From Sabethes cyaneus (lineage: Eukaryota > Arthropoda > Insecta > Diptera > Culicidae): a stretch of DNA of 64,000 nucleotides. Shown here piece after piece: positions 45,104-56,372 of this stretch. The notes under the pieces were generated by a model. The model was not told where the DNA came from and did no database searches. It saw only the letters and a program-made list of their open reading frames with translations. Within the stretch, counting starts at the first letter, position 1. Every line of letters starts with the position of its first letter. Position numbers and translations under genes: made by a program. The stretch is from assembly GCF_943734655.1 (NCBI RefSeq), contig NC_071355.1:72067449-72131448 (forward strand). The letters are read 5' to 3'.

Positions 45104-46513
45104 ATGGTTAACAAAAAGATAAAGGAGAATAAAACAGATAAGAATACCAAATCTCAAGAGGACATCACAGATAAAATGATTACAGACGATTTTCCGAATC
45201 AATCAACCAGTTCACAAAATCACAAAACCCAAATTAATTCCAATACAACAGAACAACTACAGAAAACAAAGAACACAAATCCATCATTAAACAAAGTATA
45301 CAAAGATAACTGGATTAAAAATACAACCAGCAACATTTTCTTTATTGAGAGACAAAAACTACCAGATGAAAACAAAACCGAAAATAAAACAACCCCAAAA
45401 ACAATTCACCCGATGGAACTTGCAAAAATCTTATATAAAGTCGGTATCAAAAAATACAAAGAATTAAAGGCAGCAGGACAAGGACGATTTAGAATATCAT
45501 TTGATAAACCCAGAGACGCTGAAGTTCTTCTAAACTCAAAAATATTAACAGACGAATTTAAGTTACAAATCTATATCCCGAACATGCTAAGAGAAACAAT
45601 CGGAGTCATTCGAAATGTACCCCCTTCGCTTTCAGAAGCAGAAATCCTAGAAAACATGAACGCAGGAAACAAGAAAGTGACAAAGATAGAACGTATAAGC
45701 AGAAAGATTGATGATATCCTTGTACCCACATACACTGTTAAAATTTATGTTGAAGGACAAACGCTCCCCGATCAAGTTTCAATCTTTGGAATTGATACAA
45801 AAGTCGACTATTATATTTTTCCGCTTAAAATGTGTAGCCTATGTTGGAGATACGGGCATAAACCCAAAGCTTGCCGAACCAAAGAGCCCCGTTGCGTCAA
45901 TTGTGGTTACAATCATATTGATAAAGAATGTACTACAACACCCAAGTGCGTACATTGCTTTGGTGCACATCCAGCAAATAGCAGAGATTGCCCGGAAAGA
46001 GCCAGACAAGACAAGATTCGCTATGCTATGGCGACTGATAAGCTCACGTTTCTCGAAGCCGCAGACAAGTTCCCTAAATATCAGAGGGTACAACACAGAA
46101 TCGATTCAATAAGAGATTTTCCACAACTCCCCGATCAACAGCCCGTAACAGAACCACAAACACGAAATTTTAACAACTTCACACAGCTTCAGTACCAACG
46201 AACCTTAGCAAACGTCACCACTAACCAACGGTCGCATACAAACGATTCCTTGGATAGAATAGAGTTTGATAACATCGTTAAACAGGTAAAGGAACAACTT
46301 TTTAAAGAACTAAATTTAAATACTCTAATGCATAAGATCAAAACAATACACTCTTCTATCATCAAACATTCAGAACAGTATAAACATCGTAAAAACTCAA
46401 TAGACTCTGACATTTTCTTGATTGACATAAGCGACCAAATACAATCCTTATTAAATCCGGAAGTAATACAGTTAAATAACGATCATATCCCTCTTTCAAC
46501 CAACAATGGATAA
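45104..46513 (+). CDS. LINE ORF1 (gag-like nucleic-acid-binding protein, three CCHC knuckles)
   Basis: A 469-residue RNA-binding protein of a non-LTR retrotransposon, expected to coat the element RNA. The first 110 residues are Lys/Asn/Thr-rich and disordered-looking. The middle (about 105-245) resembles the RRM-like part of such ORF1 proteins. Three zinc knuckles follow at about 246-302 (CSLCWRYGHKPKAC, CVNCGYNHIDKEC, CVHCFGAHPANSRDC). The C-terminal third is polar. It has no stop or frameshift. Its stop codon overlaps the ORF2 start in ATGGATAA (46506-46513), so ORF2 is probably translated by reinitiation after ORF1 termination. Confidence 0.9.
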   Translation: MVNKKIKENKTDKNTKSQEDITDKMITDDFPNQSTSSQNHKTQINSNTTEQLQKTKNTNPSLNKVYKDNWIKNTTSNIFFIERQKLPDENKTENKTTPKTIHPMELAKILYKVGIKKYKELKAAGQGRFRISFDKPRDAEVLLNSKILTDEFKLQIYIPNMLRETIGVIRNVPPSLSEAEILENMNAGNKKVTKIERISRKIDDILVPTYTVKIYVEGQTLPDQVSIFGIDTKVDYYIFPLKMCSLCWRYGHKPKACRTKEPRCVNCGYNHIDKECTTTPKCVHCFGAHPANSRDCPERARQDKIRYAMATDKLTFLEAADKFPKYQRVQHRIDSIRDFPQLPDQQPVTEPQTRNFNNFTQLQYQRTLANVTTNQRSHTNDSLDRIEFDNIVKQVKEQLFKELNLNTLMHKIKTIHSSIIKHSEQYKHRKNSIDSDIFLIDISDQIQSLLNPEVIQLNNDHIPLSTNNG

Positions 46514-49500
46514 ATACAAAAATTTAAACATCATGCAACACAACATTACTAGCATCAGACCCACAGATACACGTAAATTACTTATACACTTCCTTTCAAA
46601 AAATAAAATCGATATCGCACTATTACAAGAAATTTGGATGCGACCTAATGAAAACTTTGATTTTAAGGGATATACATTTATTAAGCACTCAAGACCCGCT
46701 GGATACGGTGGGGTAGGAATTTTAATTAGAAAAGAACTAAGGTTTGAAATAGTAAAACTCCCACAACACAACCCAGTAGAAGCAATAGCCATTAAAACTT
46801 TAAACACAGAACCAACAATGATTATAACATCTATTTATGTACCACCATTGCCAATTCGAAACCATGAAATAAGAGATCCATTAAATAAAATCATATATGA
46901 GATAGAAAAATTTAATTTAAACACAATAATTGCGGGTGATTTTAACGCACATAACCAAACTTGGAATCCGCAACGTTCTACCTGTCCCCGAGGTGAACTG
47001 ATTGCTAATCTTTTTGATAATACAGACCTAGTCATGCTCAATGACGGTACCGCTACGCTTATTAAACCTCCAGATAGTCAACCGTCGGTTATTGATCTTA
47101 CCTTCGCTTCTCCTGAAATAGCATGTAAAACTGACTGGAATGTTATTCACGATGAAGTTTTTAGCAACCATAAAATAATAAAATTCAGCATCCAAAACGG
47201 CACTAAAAATTATAACTTTCCTACTGAATGTGTAAACAAAACACATGCAATCGAAAATATTAATAACCTCCACCCCTCTTCTATAAGTTGCGGAGTTGAC
47301 CTTATAACTGTTTTGGGAGAACAAATTAATAAGGCTAAATTCTATCGTTCTAATAGCAATCGAATTCCTAAACCTTGGTGGAATAAGGAAATTAATGAAC
47401 AACATAAGATTAAAAACAGCCACTTGATTCAATACTACCGAAATCAAACATATGAAAACTACATTGAATTCAAGAAATCCAAAGCTAAACTGAAAAGGAT
47501 GATTAGGACAGCTTCCAGACAAAGTTGGAACGAGCTAATCGACTCTATTAATCCAGACATGGACCAAAAAACTCTCTGGAATACCATTAAAAGAATAGGC
47601 GGAGGATTTCCTTCAAAAAATAACGTAAGCCTTTTAAATGACCACTCAGTAGCAACCCAGTTTATGGACACCAACTTCCCACAAGCGGAAGAAATTGACT
47701 TTTACCCCAAACCAACTAATGACTCAATAAAAATCAATATTCATGAAGTTATAAAACTAATAAACAGTAAGAAAAGCACATCAACTCCTGGTATAGACGG
47801 TATCTCATTTTACGTTTTAAAAAATATGAACTTTCACTTACTATCTCGAATTATAGAAATAATGGAGGTCACGGTCAATGACGGGACTATCCCTGAGGAT
47901 TGGAGAAACACAAAAATTATTCCCATCTTAAAACCAAACAAGGATCCGAATCTAGCTATTTCATACAGACCCTTGTCAATGTTATGCGTCATTTTGAAAA
48001 TAGTTAATTTTTGCATTAAACGGAAATTATCTACATATATTGAACAAAACAAATTAATACCGTTATATTCCTTCGGCTTTAAAAGTAAGATATCGACATC
48101 TAACTGTATGAATACACTGTTATCCCATGTCAAACAAAGTAAACGAGACGGACAGACTATTATTGCCACTTTCCTGGACCTTAGTAAGGCGTTCGATAAC
48201 GTCAATATAACTAAATTGTTAACAATTCTAGAAAATAGAAACGTTCCACAATCAATAACCAATTGGATTTACCACTATCTTAAACTAAGAAATGTTTCTC
48301 TTACGCTTGCAGATGGAACTGTAATAAACAGAACTACGAACAAGGGACTTCCTCAGGGTTGCTCCCTCTCACCAACGTTATTCAACATGTATACAATTCA
48401 AACGCACTCAATATCAACGCAAGACAAAATATTAGTTCAATACGCAGACGATTTTACAGTTCTGGTAAAGGCTAATAATTTGTGCAATGCTACCGATAAG
48501 ATGAATACTTTCCTGGCACAATTATCCAATATCTTCTCCGAACTTGACATGGTAATCAACCCTGACAAGAGCGGGGCCATGATTTTTTATAATACTTTTC
48601 ATCCAAACACAAATATTCAACTCAACAACTTCCCGGTTGAAATTAAAACCATACATAGATTTTTGGGAATCCTTATAGATTATAAACTTAATTACAATAA
48701 GCATATACAAACTACAGTTGCCAAAGCTAAACGAAAAATTAACATACTTAAAATGCTAACCAAAAAGAAAAACGGTGCACACCCGAAAACTATGTTGCGT
48801 ATTGCAAAAGCAATAGTACAACCACACCTTGATTACGGTCTGACGGTAATTGCAGGAACCTCCAAAACCTCATTCTCCAAGTTAGAAACCGTCCAACACT
48901 TGTATATTAGAGTATCTATGAGATATCTCAAGTCCACTCCTAACCACGTCATCTTAGCTGAATCAGGCATTTTACCGCTAAAAGAAAGAGCTGAAATACT
49001 AGCTTTTAAAGAAATAGTTAAGTTAATTTATAATGACAATACCCCATTGACACCTTTTTTGTACCATTTCATACAAACTGACAGTGAAGACAAACACATG
49101 ACTTACCTGGAATACATTGCAAGCATTAACAACTATCACATATTACAACTTGCTAAAAAAATAAACTATCAACGAACAAATAAAATCACAGTTAAATCTG
49201 AAATAGATAATTTAAGAAAAAAATCAAACGTCACCATCCAAAAACAAATCGTTGTAAGAATAATTAATACACAATACAAAAATTCATATCACATTTATAC
49301 TGATGGTTCAAAAATTAATAGTAAAACTGGCTACGGCTACTACGACAAACAACAAATGCTGTCTTACAGTGGAAGACTGAAAACCCAAATTACAATAATG
49401 AACGCTGAGATTATAGCCATCATTAAAGCAGTTGAATACTTAATTACTAAACGTATTAAGACGGCGGTCATTTTTACAGACTTCAAAAGTGCAGCCAAGC

Positions 49501-50123
49501 TAATTCAAGGCGACAAATCATCGGATAACTATCTCATTGGTAAACTATTCGGATTAGTAAGTCAATCAAACATAGAAAGTATCACAATACAATGGATTCC
49601 AGGGCACATTGGTTTGACTGGAAACGAGAGAGCAGACCAAGCTGCAAAGCTTGGTACAGAAAGAACATGCATTGAAGACACATCGCTCACCAAAAATGAC
49701 TTGATACTAAGCTTTAGAAACGAAACGATTTGCTTCTGGAAAGAACGGTATAAAACATTGTCTGAAACCAAAGGATGTTATCACCGCGAAATCATGCCAG
49801 AACTTACATTGGACCCATGGTTTAAAAATTTGGAAATTTCTACTGAATACACAGTAACTATCAACAGACTCAGATCAGGCCATACTGCCACTAAGGATAG
49901 ACTTTGCTTATGGGGTTTAATCGCAAATGATAATTGCGAACACTGTAATATAACGGAACACACGGTACACATTTTACATGATTGTCCTAAACACAATAGT
50001 ATCAGAAGAAAATATACTGTTCTCTATAATAAAATTGACATAACTTCCATTCTTGCGGAAAACCAAATAGATAAGATCATACAATACGCGAAATTCCTTA
50101 AAGAATTAAAATTAAGCATTTAA
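46506..50123 (+). CDS. LINE ORF2: endonuclease, reverse transcriptase, RNase H
   Basis: A 1,205-residue polyprotein that nicks target DNA and reverse-transcribes the element RNA. The N-terminal AP-type endonuclease shows NIMQHNITSIR, ALLQEIW, GGVGILIR, IAGDFNAHN and the SVIDLTF block. The reverse transcriptase (about 440-720) shows PILKPNKDP, SYRPLSML, TFLDLSKAFDNV, GLPQGCSLSP and the catalytic QYADDF. The RNase H (about 935-1060) shows YTDGSK, MNAEIIAI, FTDFKSA and WIPGHIGLTGNERAD. A C-terminal Cys/His cluster follows (C-X2-C-X4-H-X4-H, with CEHC and HTVHILHDC). All catalytic residues that I can check are present and the frame is intact, so this copy may be recently active. Confidence 0.92.
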   Translation: MDKYKNLNIMQHNITSIRPTDTRKLLIHFLSKNKIDIALLQEIWMRPNENFDFKGYTFIKHSRPAGYGGVGILIRKELRFEIVKLPQHNPVEAIAIKTLNTEPTMIITSIYVPPLPIRNHEIRDPLNKIIYEIEKFNLNTIIAGDFNAHNQTWNPQRSTCPRGELIANLFDNTDLVMLNDGTATLIKPPDSQPSVIDLTFASPEIACKTDWNVIHDEVFSNHKIIKFSIQNGTKNYNFPTECVNKTHAIENINNLHPSSISCGVDLITVLGEQINKAKFYRSNSNRIPKPWWNKEINEQHKIKNSHLIQYYRNQTYENYIEFKKSKAKLKRMIRTASRQSWNELIDSINPDMDQKTLWNTIKRIGGGFPSKNNVSLLNDHSVATQFMDTNFPQAEEIDFYPKPTNDSIKINIHEVIKLINSKKSTSTPGIDGISFYVLKNMNFHLLSRIIEIMEVTVNDGTIPEDWRNTKIIPILKPNKDPNLAISYRPLSMLCVILKIVNFCIKRKLSTYIEQNKLIPLYSFGFKSKISTSNCMNTLLSHVKQSKRDGQTIIATFLDLSKAFDNVNITKLLTILENRNVPQSITNWIYHYLKLRNVSLTLADGTVINRTTNKGLPQGCSLSPTLFNMYTIQTHSISTQDKILVQYADDFTVLVKANNLCNATDKMNTFLAQLSNIFSELDMVINPDKSGAMIFYNTFHPNTNIQLNNFPVEIKTIHRFLGILIDYKLNYNKHIQTTVAKAKRKINILKMLTKKKNGAHPKTMLRIAKAIVQPHLDYGLTVIAGTSKTSFSKLETVQHLYIRVSMRYLKSTPNHVILAESGILPLKERAEILAFKEIVKLIYNDNTPLTPFLYHFIQTDSEDKHMTYLEYIASINNYHILQLAKKINYQRTNKITVKSEIDNLRKKSNVTIQKQIVVRIINTQYKNSYHIYTDGSKINSKTGYGYYDKQQMLSYSGRLKTQITIMNAEIIAIIKAVEYLITKRIKTAVIFTDFKSAAKLIQGDKSSDNYLIGKLFGLVSQSNIESITIQWIPGHIGLTGNERADQAAKLGTERTCIEDTSLTKNDLILSFRNETICFWKERYKTLSETKGCYHREIMPELTLDPWFKNLEISTEYTVTINRLRSGHTATKDRLCLWGLIANDNCEHCNITEHTVHILHDCPKHNSIRRKYTVLYNKIDITSILAENQIDKIIQYAKFLKELKLSI

Positions 50124-50307
50124 CACTGTTCACAACTACCACTTCTTCAATTTGAATTTATTCCAAAACGCGCTCGTTTACTAAGTTCTAAATGTAAACA
50201 TTGTTACAATGATATGACATGGCTGATATGGACCCCTCGGTCTGCGCCAAACCAAGCGAGAAGGAAAAAAAAGAGATAAGTCATATATATATATATATAT
50301 ATATAGA

Positions 50308-50980
50308 TAAGTTATATGATTCATCAAAAAAATATAAGGATTGGTTCAAAATTTTAAAAGAATCATTTTTGTTGTTGCTTGTCAACAATGACATTCAAAC
50401 AAACGATTTATTTGTGTAATGAATATTGTGTGAATTCTATAGTAGTCGAATTAAATGAAAAATTCTCTCTTTTACTCTTATTCAAAATTCTACTAAGGCA
50501 CTCAAAATTAGGTTATTTATTTATCTTTCTTTTCTGCATCTAAGAAAATAAATTAGGAAAATACTTCATTGGTCTTTTAAGCCAGAACTTACAGCGCAGT
50601 TAAAACCCAACTTTTTCTTCTTTTTGCTATGCGAAGTTTCATGCTTTGTCTTATTAATTCAAGTGAAATACGAAACAAAAGCAAAAAGAATCATTTTTTC
50701 CTCTCGATAATCAAAAAGGCGACCCATTTGTGAAAGTTTTACATGTTCAACTATGCTAAAAAGACTTGCAACCTGAACCTTTGGTGTCTGACTTGTATAA
50801 TAGCTTGAGTAGCTTTTAAAACCCAGAAATTTAAGTTTCACGGCGGAAAGCCTAGGAAATATGGATAAAATGTTACTAAAATTAAAAAACAAAGTTATAT
50901 CTGATCAATTCACGACAAAACACATATTCTAATTTATTGAACGAATTAATTTGATATTTGTAATACATATATGTAATATG
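50308..50980. other. Intron sequence between the LINE and glutamine synthetase
   Basis: AT-rich and non-coding. The 77-codon frame at 50659-50892 (minus) is unsupported. Confidence 0.45.
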
Positions 50981-50986
50981 GTAAAC

Positions 50987-50992
50987 TTTATT
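50987..50992 (-). terminator. Polyadenylation signal of glutamine synthetase
   Basis: AATAAA on the minus strand, about 120 bases past the stop codon. Confidence 0.55.
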
Positions 50993-51113
50993 GTTATTCA
51001 TATTTGTCTGAAATGTTGTTTAAATTCACAATAAGTTGAGGTATATTGTAAAAGCACATTGACACTGGAAGAAGCCCATTAAATCTACTCTTTCACGGTA
51101 TTGATGTTCTAAA

Positions 51114-52319
51114 TTACTCTTCAATCAAGCAAGTAGTTAAGATCGCGTTGCAAACGCTGTACGGGTCGCAGTTGGAGCTGGGCCGCCTGTCTTCGAAGTA
51201 CCCCTTGCCGGCATTGGCGACACTGCGCGGAATGCGCACACTGGTGCTCCGATCGGCGACACCCCAGCTGAACTTATCGATCGACGAAGTCTCCAACCGA
51301 CCGACCAGACGCCGCTCGTTGTCCTTGCCACCGCGAGGATCGTACGCTTTGATATGCTTGTCATGCTTCTTAGACAGCTTCTCGATGGCCGCTTTGATAA
51401 CATCAAGTCCGCCGTCCTCCCGCATGGCTTTGGTGGAGAAATTACAATGCCCACCAGCTCCGTTCCAGTTTCCTTCCATAGGCTTTGGATCAAATGTGAC
51501 CACCACACCATAATCCTCGGCGATGCGCCAAAGAATGTAGCGAGAAACCCAGATATCGTCGGCACACTTCATTCCTAGACTTGGACCAACCTGAAACTCC
51601 CACTGCGCTGGCATTACCTCAGCGTTCGTCCCGGCAAAATCAATTCCGGCATACAGACAAGCGATGGCATGAGCTTCAGCAATATCACGACCGACTACAT
51701 TTTCGGCTCCCGTGGCGCAATAGTAGGGTCCTTGAGGGCCGGGAAATCCACCTGAAGGCCAGCCCAGCGGACGATGGTCAATATCGAGGAAAGTGTACTC
51801 TTGTTCAATTCCAAACCACGGTTCCAATGATTTCGTTTTATTGTACGCTTCTTGCATTGCCGCTCGTTTATTCGAATCAGTTGGCTTGCCATCCGGTTGA
51901 TAAGTATCGCACAGCACAATCACATCCTTTTCACCAGATTTGAAGGGGTCTCTATAGAGAGCTCGTGGAACCAACTTCATATCGGAATTACCACCCAAAG
52001 CCTGATACGTGGAACTACCATCATACTGCCAACTCGGACAATCTTCTGGCTTCTCCGGTGCAAAGTCCAGCACACGGTCCTTCAGGCGTACATGTTCACC
52101 AGTGCCATCGATCCAAACATAAGTTGCTTGAATGTACTTAGGATTGTACTTCAGCCGGCGGTAACGATCCAGCAGAGTTTTATTGAGCTGTGCATTTGGC
52201 GAGTCCTTTAGAATATTGGAACAAACAGTGGAACTGATATGGATCATGCGCGATGAGGAACGACCTCTAAATAGCGACACATTCTGGCGACACAAGATGC
52301 TAACGATTCTGGATGCCAT
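51114..52319 (-). CDS. Gs1: Glutamine synthetase, mitochondrial-type
   Basis: Joins ammonia to glutamate using ATP to give glutamine; in insects one isoform acts in mitochondria. The 401-residue product begins MASRIVSILCRQNVSLFRGR, a basic, acid-free presequence typical of mitochondrial import, before the enzyme core at about residue 40. Visible family blocks are DGSST at 100-104, the long PLGWP..GFPGPQGPYYC region, EAHAIACLYAGI, GTNAEVMPAQWEFQVG (metal and substrate site) and NWNGAGGHCNFST (ATP site), ending CNAILTTCLIEE. Length fits eukaryotic GS plus a presequence. The start was chosen at 52319, not the longer open frame from 52448, because TTTGTCTTTTAG at 52378-52389 is a splice acceptor, making the upstream codons intronic. 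It is nested antisense in a 32-kb intron of the large host gene. Confidence 0.93.
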   Translation of the reverse strand: MASRIVSILCRQNVSLFRGRSSSRMIHISSTVCSNILKDSPNAQLNKTLLDRYRRLKYNPKYIQATYVWIDGTGEHVRLKDRVLDFAPEKPEDCPSWQYDGSSTYQALGGNSDMKLVPRALYRDPFKSGEKDVIVLCDTYQPDGKPTDSNKRAAMQEAYNKTKSLEPWFGIEQEYTFLDIDHRPLGWPSGGFPGPQGPYYCATGAENVVGRDIAEAHAIACLYAGIDFAGTNAEVMPAQWEFQVGPSLGMKCADDIWVSRYILWRIAEDYGVVVTFDPKPMEGNWNGAGGHCNFSTKAMREDGGLDVIKAAIEKLSKKHDKHIKAYDPRGGKDNERRLVGRLETSSIDKFSWGVADRSTSVRIPRSVANAGKGYFEDRRPSSNCDPYSVCNAILTTCLIEE

Positions 52320-52377
52320 TGCTGTTTTGCGGCTGCAGCCCACGAACACGAACACCAGTTGCCTTGCAATGCACAAT

Positions 52378-52452
52378 CTAAAAGACAAATCAAATGCTTC
52401 TTGCACAAATAAATCGCTTCGCAAACGAATGCAGCCAGGAATATGCACTTAC
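52378..52452 (-). other. 75-nt intron in the glutamine synthetase 5'UTR
   Basis: On the minus strand, GTAAGT follows CTGCTGA at 52452 and TTTGATTTGTCTTTTAG closes the intron at 52378. Exon 1 is then non-coding. Confidence 0.65.
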
Positions 52453-52545
52453 TCAGCAGATAAAACTCCGGTACGTTGGTACAACACACAGGTCAAACGC
52501 CTGGTAAACGAACCACTGCGATACAAGCCAAACCGCGACTGAGAA
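52453..52545 (-). promoter_or_regulatory. Glutamine synthetase first exon and likely transcription start
   Basis: TCTCAGTCGCGG on the minus strand (about 52540) matches the arthropod initiator TCAGT. No TATA box is evident upstream. The 90-base non-coding exon ends at the donor CTGA|GTAAGT. Confidence 0.4.
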
Positions 52546-54915
52546 CCGCTCAACCGGCGGCGATGTGAGAGAGCAGAGCGTAAAATACGCATACAAGCCT
52601 GACCAGGCTTGCCACCGGAGCAAGTCTTTCGAACAAAAAATATTTGAGACTTTTATGATTACTTCAGTTTGAAACTTTTGTCAAGGTACTCTATTTATAA
52701 AAATGGTTAATTTCTTTTTACATCTAATGAAATCTGTGAGCATCATGGCATATTTTATTCGTTGATAAAATAGTACTTGTAACAACGCTGAAATGAGGGA
52801 AACCCTCGCTCGAATCGGTCTGGCTGGCGTTGAGGACAAAAAATATTCCTCCCTTATTTATTATTTTTATTTTAGCAGAGCCGGTCGGATAGCTTTTACT
52901 TCTTCAGGCGAAACGTGCCGGTAGGTAGAGAGAATAAGTACGGACCAAGAAAACGAGAAGAACATCCCAAGCGTGTGCTTCCTTCTTCAAGTTGGAAGAC
53001 AGCGAACCGAAAGCAGTGACAATTAAGGAGTGGAAAATCCCAAAATCTAACAGCAACCCTGCGCCTGAAATCTGTGAAAGTCATGAAAGTGTTCAAAACT
53101 ATCCAATCTGGGTACTTATTCGGGTTCTGTCTGTCTTTCCATAATTGAACCAACAACAGAAACAAATAGCAACAGTCATCACGCAAATGTTTCTATGTGG
53201 GAAGTAGGACAAAATGAGCAGCTGTTCGCAACACTATAATGAAACAAGAAGCCTCACAGAATGAATGTATATAGGACACAACGTTATAGGGAGTTTGAGG
53301 GTATTTTCGGCAAGTTTTTATTCGTTCATTACACTCGGTTTTTATCCTTCGTAAAGCCCACATACGGAATCGATTATTATGCTAGCAAAATAGTATCGAT
53401 CGGTTTGAACTTATGTTGTATATGTATGGCAGAGTAACGGGTCTCGCGCCTATTTTCAATCATTTTTGACGTAGGACTACGTCGTACGGCAAAGTTTGGG
53501 ATAAGGTGTCATTCCAAAAAATTAAAAAAACTCGAGCGTCACAAAAAATGATAGATTTTGAGCGCTAACAGCTTAACGGTTTCTAGATCAATTTTCAATA
53601 TTTTTATCTCGATCGATCGGAAAATCTTCTACGCATCGACCCCATCGGTTTCTGTAGAAACCTATCGATTTCAAAGTACGCACTATTGAAAAATTGAAAA
53701 TTGTCTAACTGGAAATCCTCGCTTCGTGTTTGCTTGGAAAAGACGCCATCATTATTTGAGCGTGTTTTTAGAAAAAAAAGTGACAATACACCCCCGTCCC
53801 AACAGGTCGAAGATTTTTTGCAAGGATTGAACCAAGATCACTTTGATGTCTTTGCTTGGGAAGTACGCCAGAAAGAGTAATAAAGCCCTGTCGTCGCAAC
53901 AAAATACGACCGCGATTACACTTAGACAAATTTGATGTCTGTGTTAGGGAAGTGCCTCCTTGCCTCCTTGGGAAATATTTTAGCTCAAAGTAGTACTATT
54001 TTTCATCAAAAATGCTCAAAATCTCCGAAACTTCAGAAAGTCACTTATAATAATGTTCTACAAAAACGTTGATTTTAGCCAGATAAACAACTTTCTAGAA
54101 CACTATAAACACGTAAAAGTTGACCAGAATAAGTCAGGGTTTAAAAACTGTTTTAAAGGGTTTGTCCACGAATAATGCTTCATAGATAATTTCCATGAAG
54201 AGATACAAGTATAGTGTCTTTCACAAAGTTGTTTGCATTGATGTTTACTACAACTTTGCCGAAAGTACCAAACCTGTATCTCTAATGTACGAGAAAATAA
54301 ATTTCTTATGTCACTTTTAAGGGAATTAACCACCCAAAGATTTCTCTCACAAGAAGGGGCTTGTTATACCAAGAAATGTTCCTAACGACACTATATGCGA
54401 AAAACTTTACGTTTTGGCGCAATTTCACTCGATCACGTATTTCGCTGATTGGACCACTGTGGGGTGGTGTCTTCGGAGAAGTTAATAAAATATAGCGCAT
54501 CTTTCTATACTATTAGAATGACCGTGAATTCACCTTTTAGTGGTATACAAACTTTGTTTTTTTTTTAAATAAAGCCATTGTAAATTATATTTAAAGTTTT
54601 TGTCACCCCCCTTGGAAATTGGCTTGAAAAATCGGTGGGCAAAAAAATAATTTGTAGGATATGAGTCAAATTTCTTTTTATAAAATCAATTGTCTGTGGG
54701 CTCTACAGTCTGAAAAACTCGAAAAATGAGTCTCCGAGTTGAATTAACGCTTCTAGCACGAAACAGAAATGGAAATTCGAATTTCCGAAAATCGTCCAAA
54801 AACATTTTCCTTCGTTTTTGTCTTTTTTCGTATATTTTTGCATAGAAAATAATAACGTATATATTATAAGCAAGAACAGATTCGGTTTTCACGTTTAAAC
54901 CTTAAATAAAAATTC
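52546..54915. other. Intron DNA upstream of glutamine synthetase, no gene seen
   Basis: AT-rich with scattered repeat-like segments. 54170-54300 resembles 32370-32480 and 57170-57260 (ACAAAGTTG and ACAACTTTGC blocks), indicating a dispersed non-coding family. No frame longer than 100 codons is convincing. Confidence 0.45.
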
Positions 54916-55270
54916 TTAAAATCCATGTTGAGCAAAAGCTCGATTAAAAAATTCACTTTGTTTTTTTTTCGCCCTCCACCCCTTCAGTGGCCGAACACCG
55001 GAATATTTGTAATGGCCTAATTTAAAATTTCTCCAAAAAGTTTCAGAACATACTAAAATAAGTATCTTTGCTGAATATAGTACCTATCTATCTCTTACCG
55101 GCTGCGAAATATAATGATGTGTTAAATAAGAGTACTTAAAAATCAATTACGCTCAATAACTTTGCACACGACTTTTTTATTGTTTTCGAGTGTTCCACAA
55201 AGTTATTTTGTCTACCAAAATACATATTTTCTCTGAACACTGTTTGTCGCTAGAACGCATATTTAAAAAT
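54916..55270. repeat. Uninterrupted copy of a dispersed repeat (empty-site paralogue)
   Basis: Matches 57380-57509 joined to 59284-59450, including AAAAATCAATTAYGCTCAAT and GCACACGA. The second copy is split by a DNA element, so this one shows the pre-insertion state. Confidence 0.6.
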
Positions 55271-55785
55271 TTCTAGCTGAGTACCCGATCTTACTCGGAG
55301 CGCCTTCGTCTCACAGCCACTTGTACATCAATTATTGTAACCGAAATGCTTATAATGCAAAAATATAACGCATGTTCCTCTTTTGGACGTTCCTCCTTAT
55401 TTGTCAGCTCTCCCTCTTTTGTCTACCCGGCCACTAACACATCTGTTTTCTTTACGGAAATCCCTATAAAACTCTATACAGGAAGAGAAACAAAGATATT
55501 TATCCTATTTGCACCTTCCGCTAACAATGAATAGTTTTGTTATTGAATTTTTCAAAAAAAGTAGAAGGTGCAACAGTTTTTCTTCCATGGATACAAAAAA
55601 CCTGTCATTCCTTTCATCTCACTTCAAGACAAAACTTGTTTGTAAACAATGCTTTTAGTTTCACCACCAGGAGCAAGTGTACACAAATTATTGGCCGAGC
55701 CCACTCTGGAATATGCCACAAAAAAGTTGACCATGGGAAAAACATGGTGTTCTCAGATCAACTCCACACAGTTTGAATGATTGCC

Positions 55786-56280
55786 CCTGTGACTCAAATA
55801 GAGTCGGCCAGCAACACTTAGCACTAATGGTCGAATACTTTTTACATGGATCACTTTGATTCGGCGCATAATTACACTTGATCTACAAATCTACAGCTGC
55901 GAACATTGCCGTTTAGTGTTTCGTATTTGGATTTTTCTGTTGTACGGATAAATTGTTACAGTCATGTGGGCGTTACTCCCCCCTTCCTGTCAGCATCCTC
56001 TTGTCATCAGCTCCTTCTTGTGTCCCACCGTCACTTAAGGAAGAACCGTCCAAACATTTCGGAGTCTTCCCCCTGTTACCCCCTCTTTTATCAACTCCCA
56101 TCTTTTACCGTCTCTCCCCCTATTAGTCTCATCCCCTTTCCCATCCCCTTTTGTCAACCCCTGGTGCTGATTCCCCGATGTCAAGGAACATGTATGCCAA
56201 GTTTGATAAAGAACGGACTGATAACGAACAGTGCTGATTCTCTTATGCCAAGGAACAATTGTGCCAAGTTTGATGAATAA
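55786..56280 (+). repeat. Truncated second copy of the GTGCCAAGTTTGATRAA repeat
   Basis: 55850-56280 follows 24670-25500 closely for its first 200 bases and then skips several units. It is preceded by a 40-base match to 12761-12799. Confidence 0.65.
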
Positions 56281-56282
56281 CC

Positions 56283-56372
56283 AGTTGAGCAGTTCAGTTG
56301 AGTTGTTTAGTCGAGCAATCAAATCGAGCAGTCTAGTCGACCAGTTGAGCAATCGAGCAGTCGACCAGCGAG
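56283..56372 (+). repeat. Short tandem repeat (CAGTTGAGCA / AGTCGAGCA)
   Basis: About ten diverged 9-10 base units built from GAGCAGT, TCGAGCA and TCGACCAG lie directly after the truncated repeat copy. Confidence 0.7.

Larger units (their letters stand above)
44925..50307 (+). mobile_element. Structurally intact I-like LINE (ORF1, ORF2, candidate 8-bp target duplication)
   Basis: The element carries two full open frames and ends in an AT-dinucleotide tail (50283-50305). TAAGTTAT occurs at 44917-44924 and 50308-50315, a candidate target duplication. It lies in the 32-kb intron in the same direction as the host gene. The RNase H domain after the reverse transcriptase, together with the zinc-knuckle ORF1, points to the I group (I/LOA-type) of non-LTR elements. 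Confidence 0.75.
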
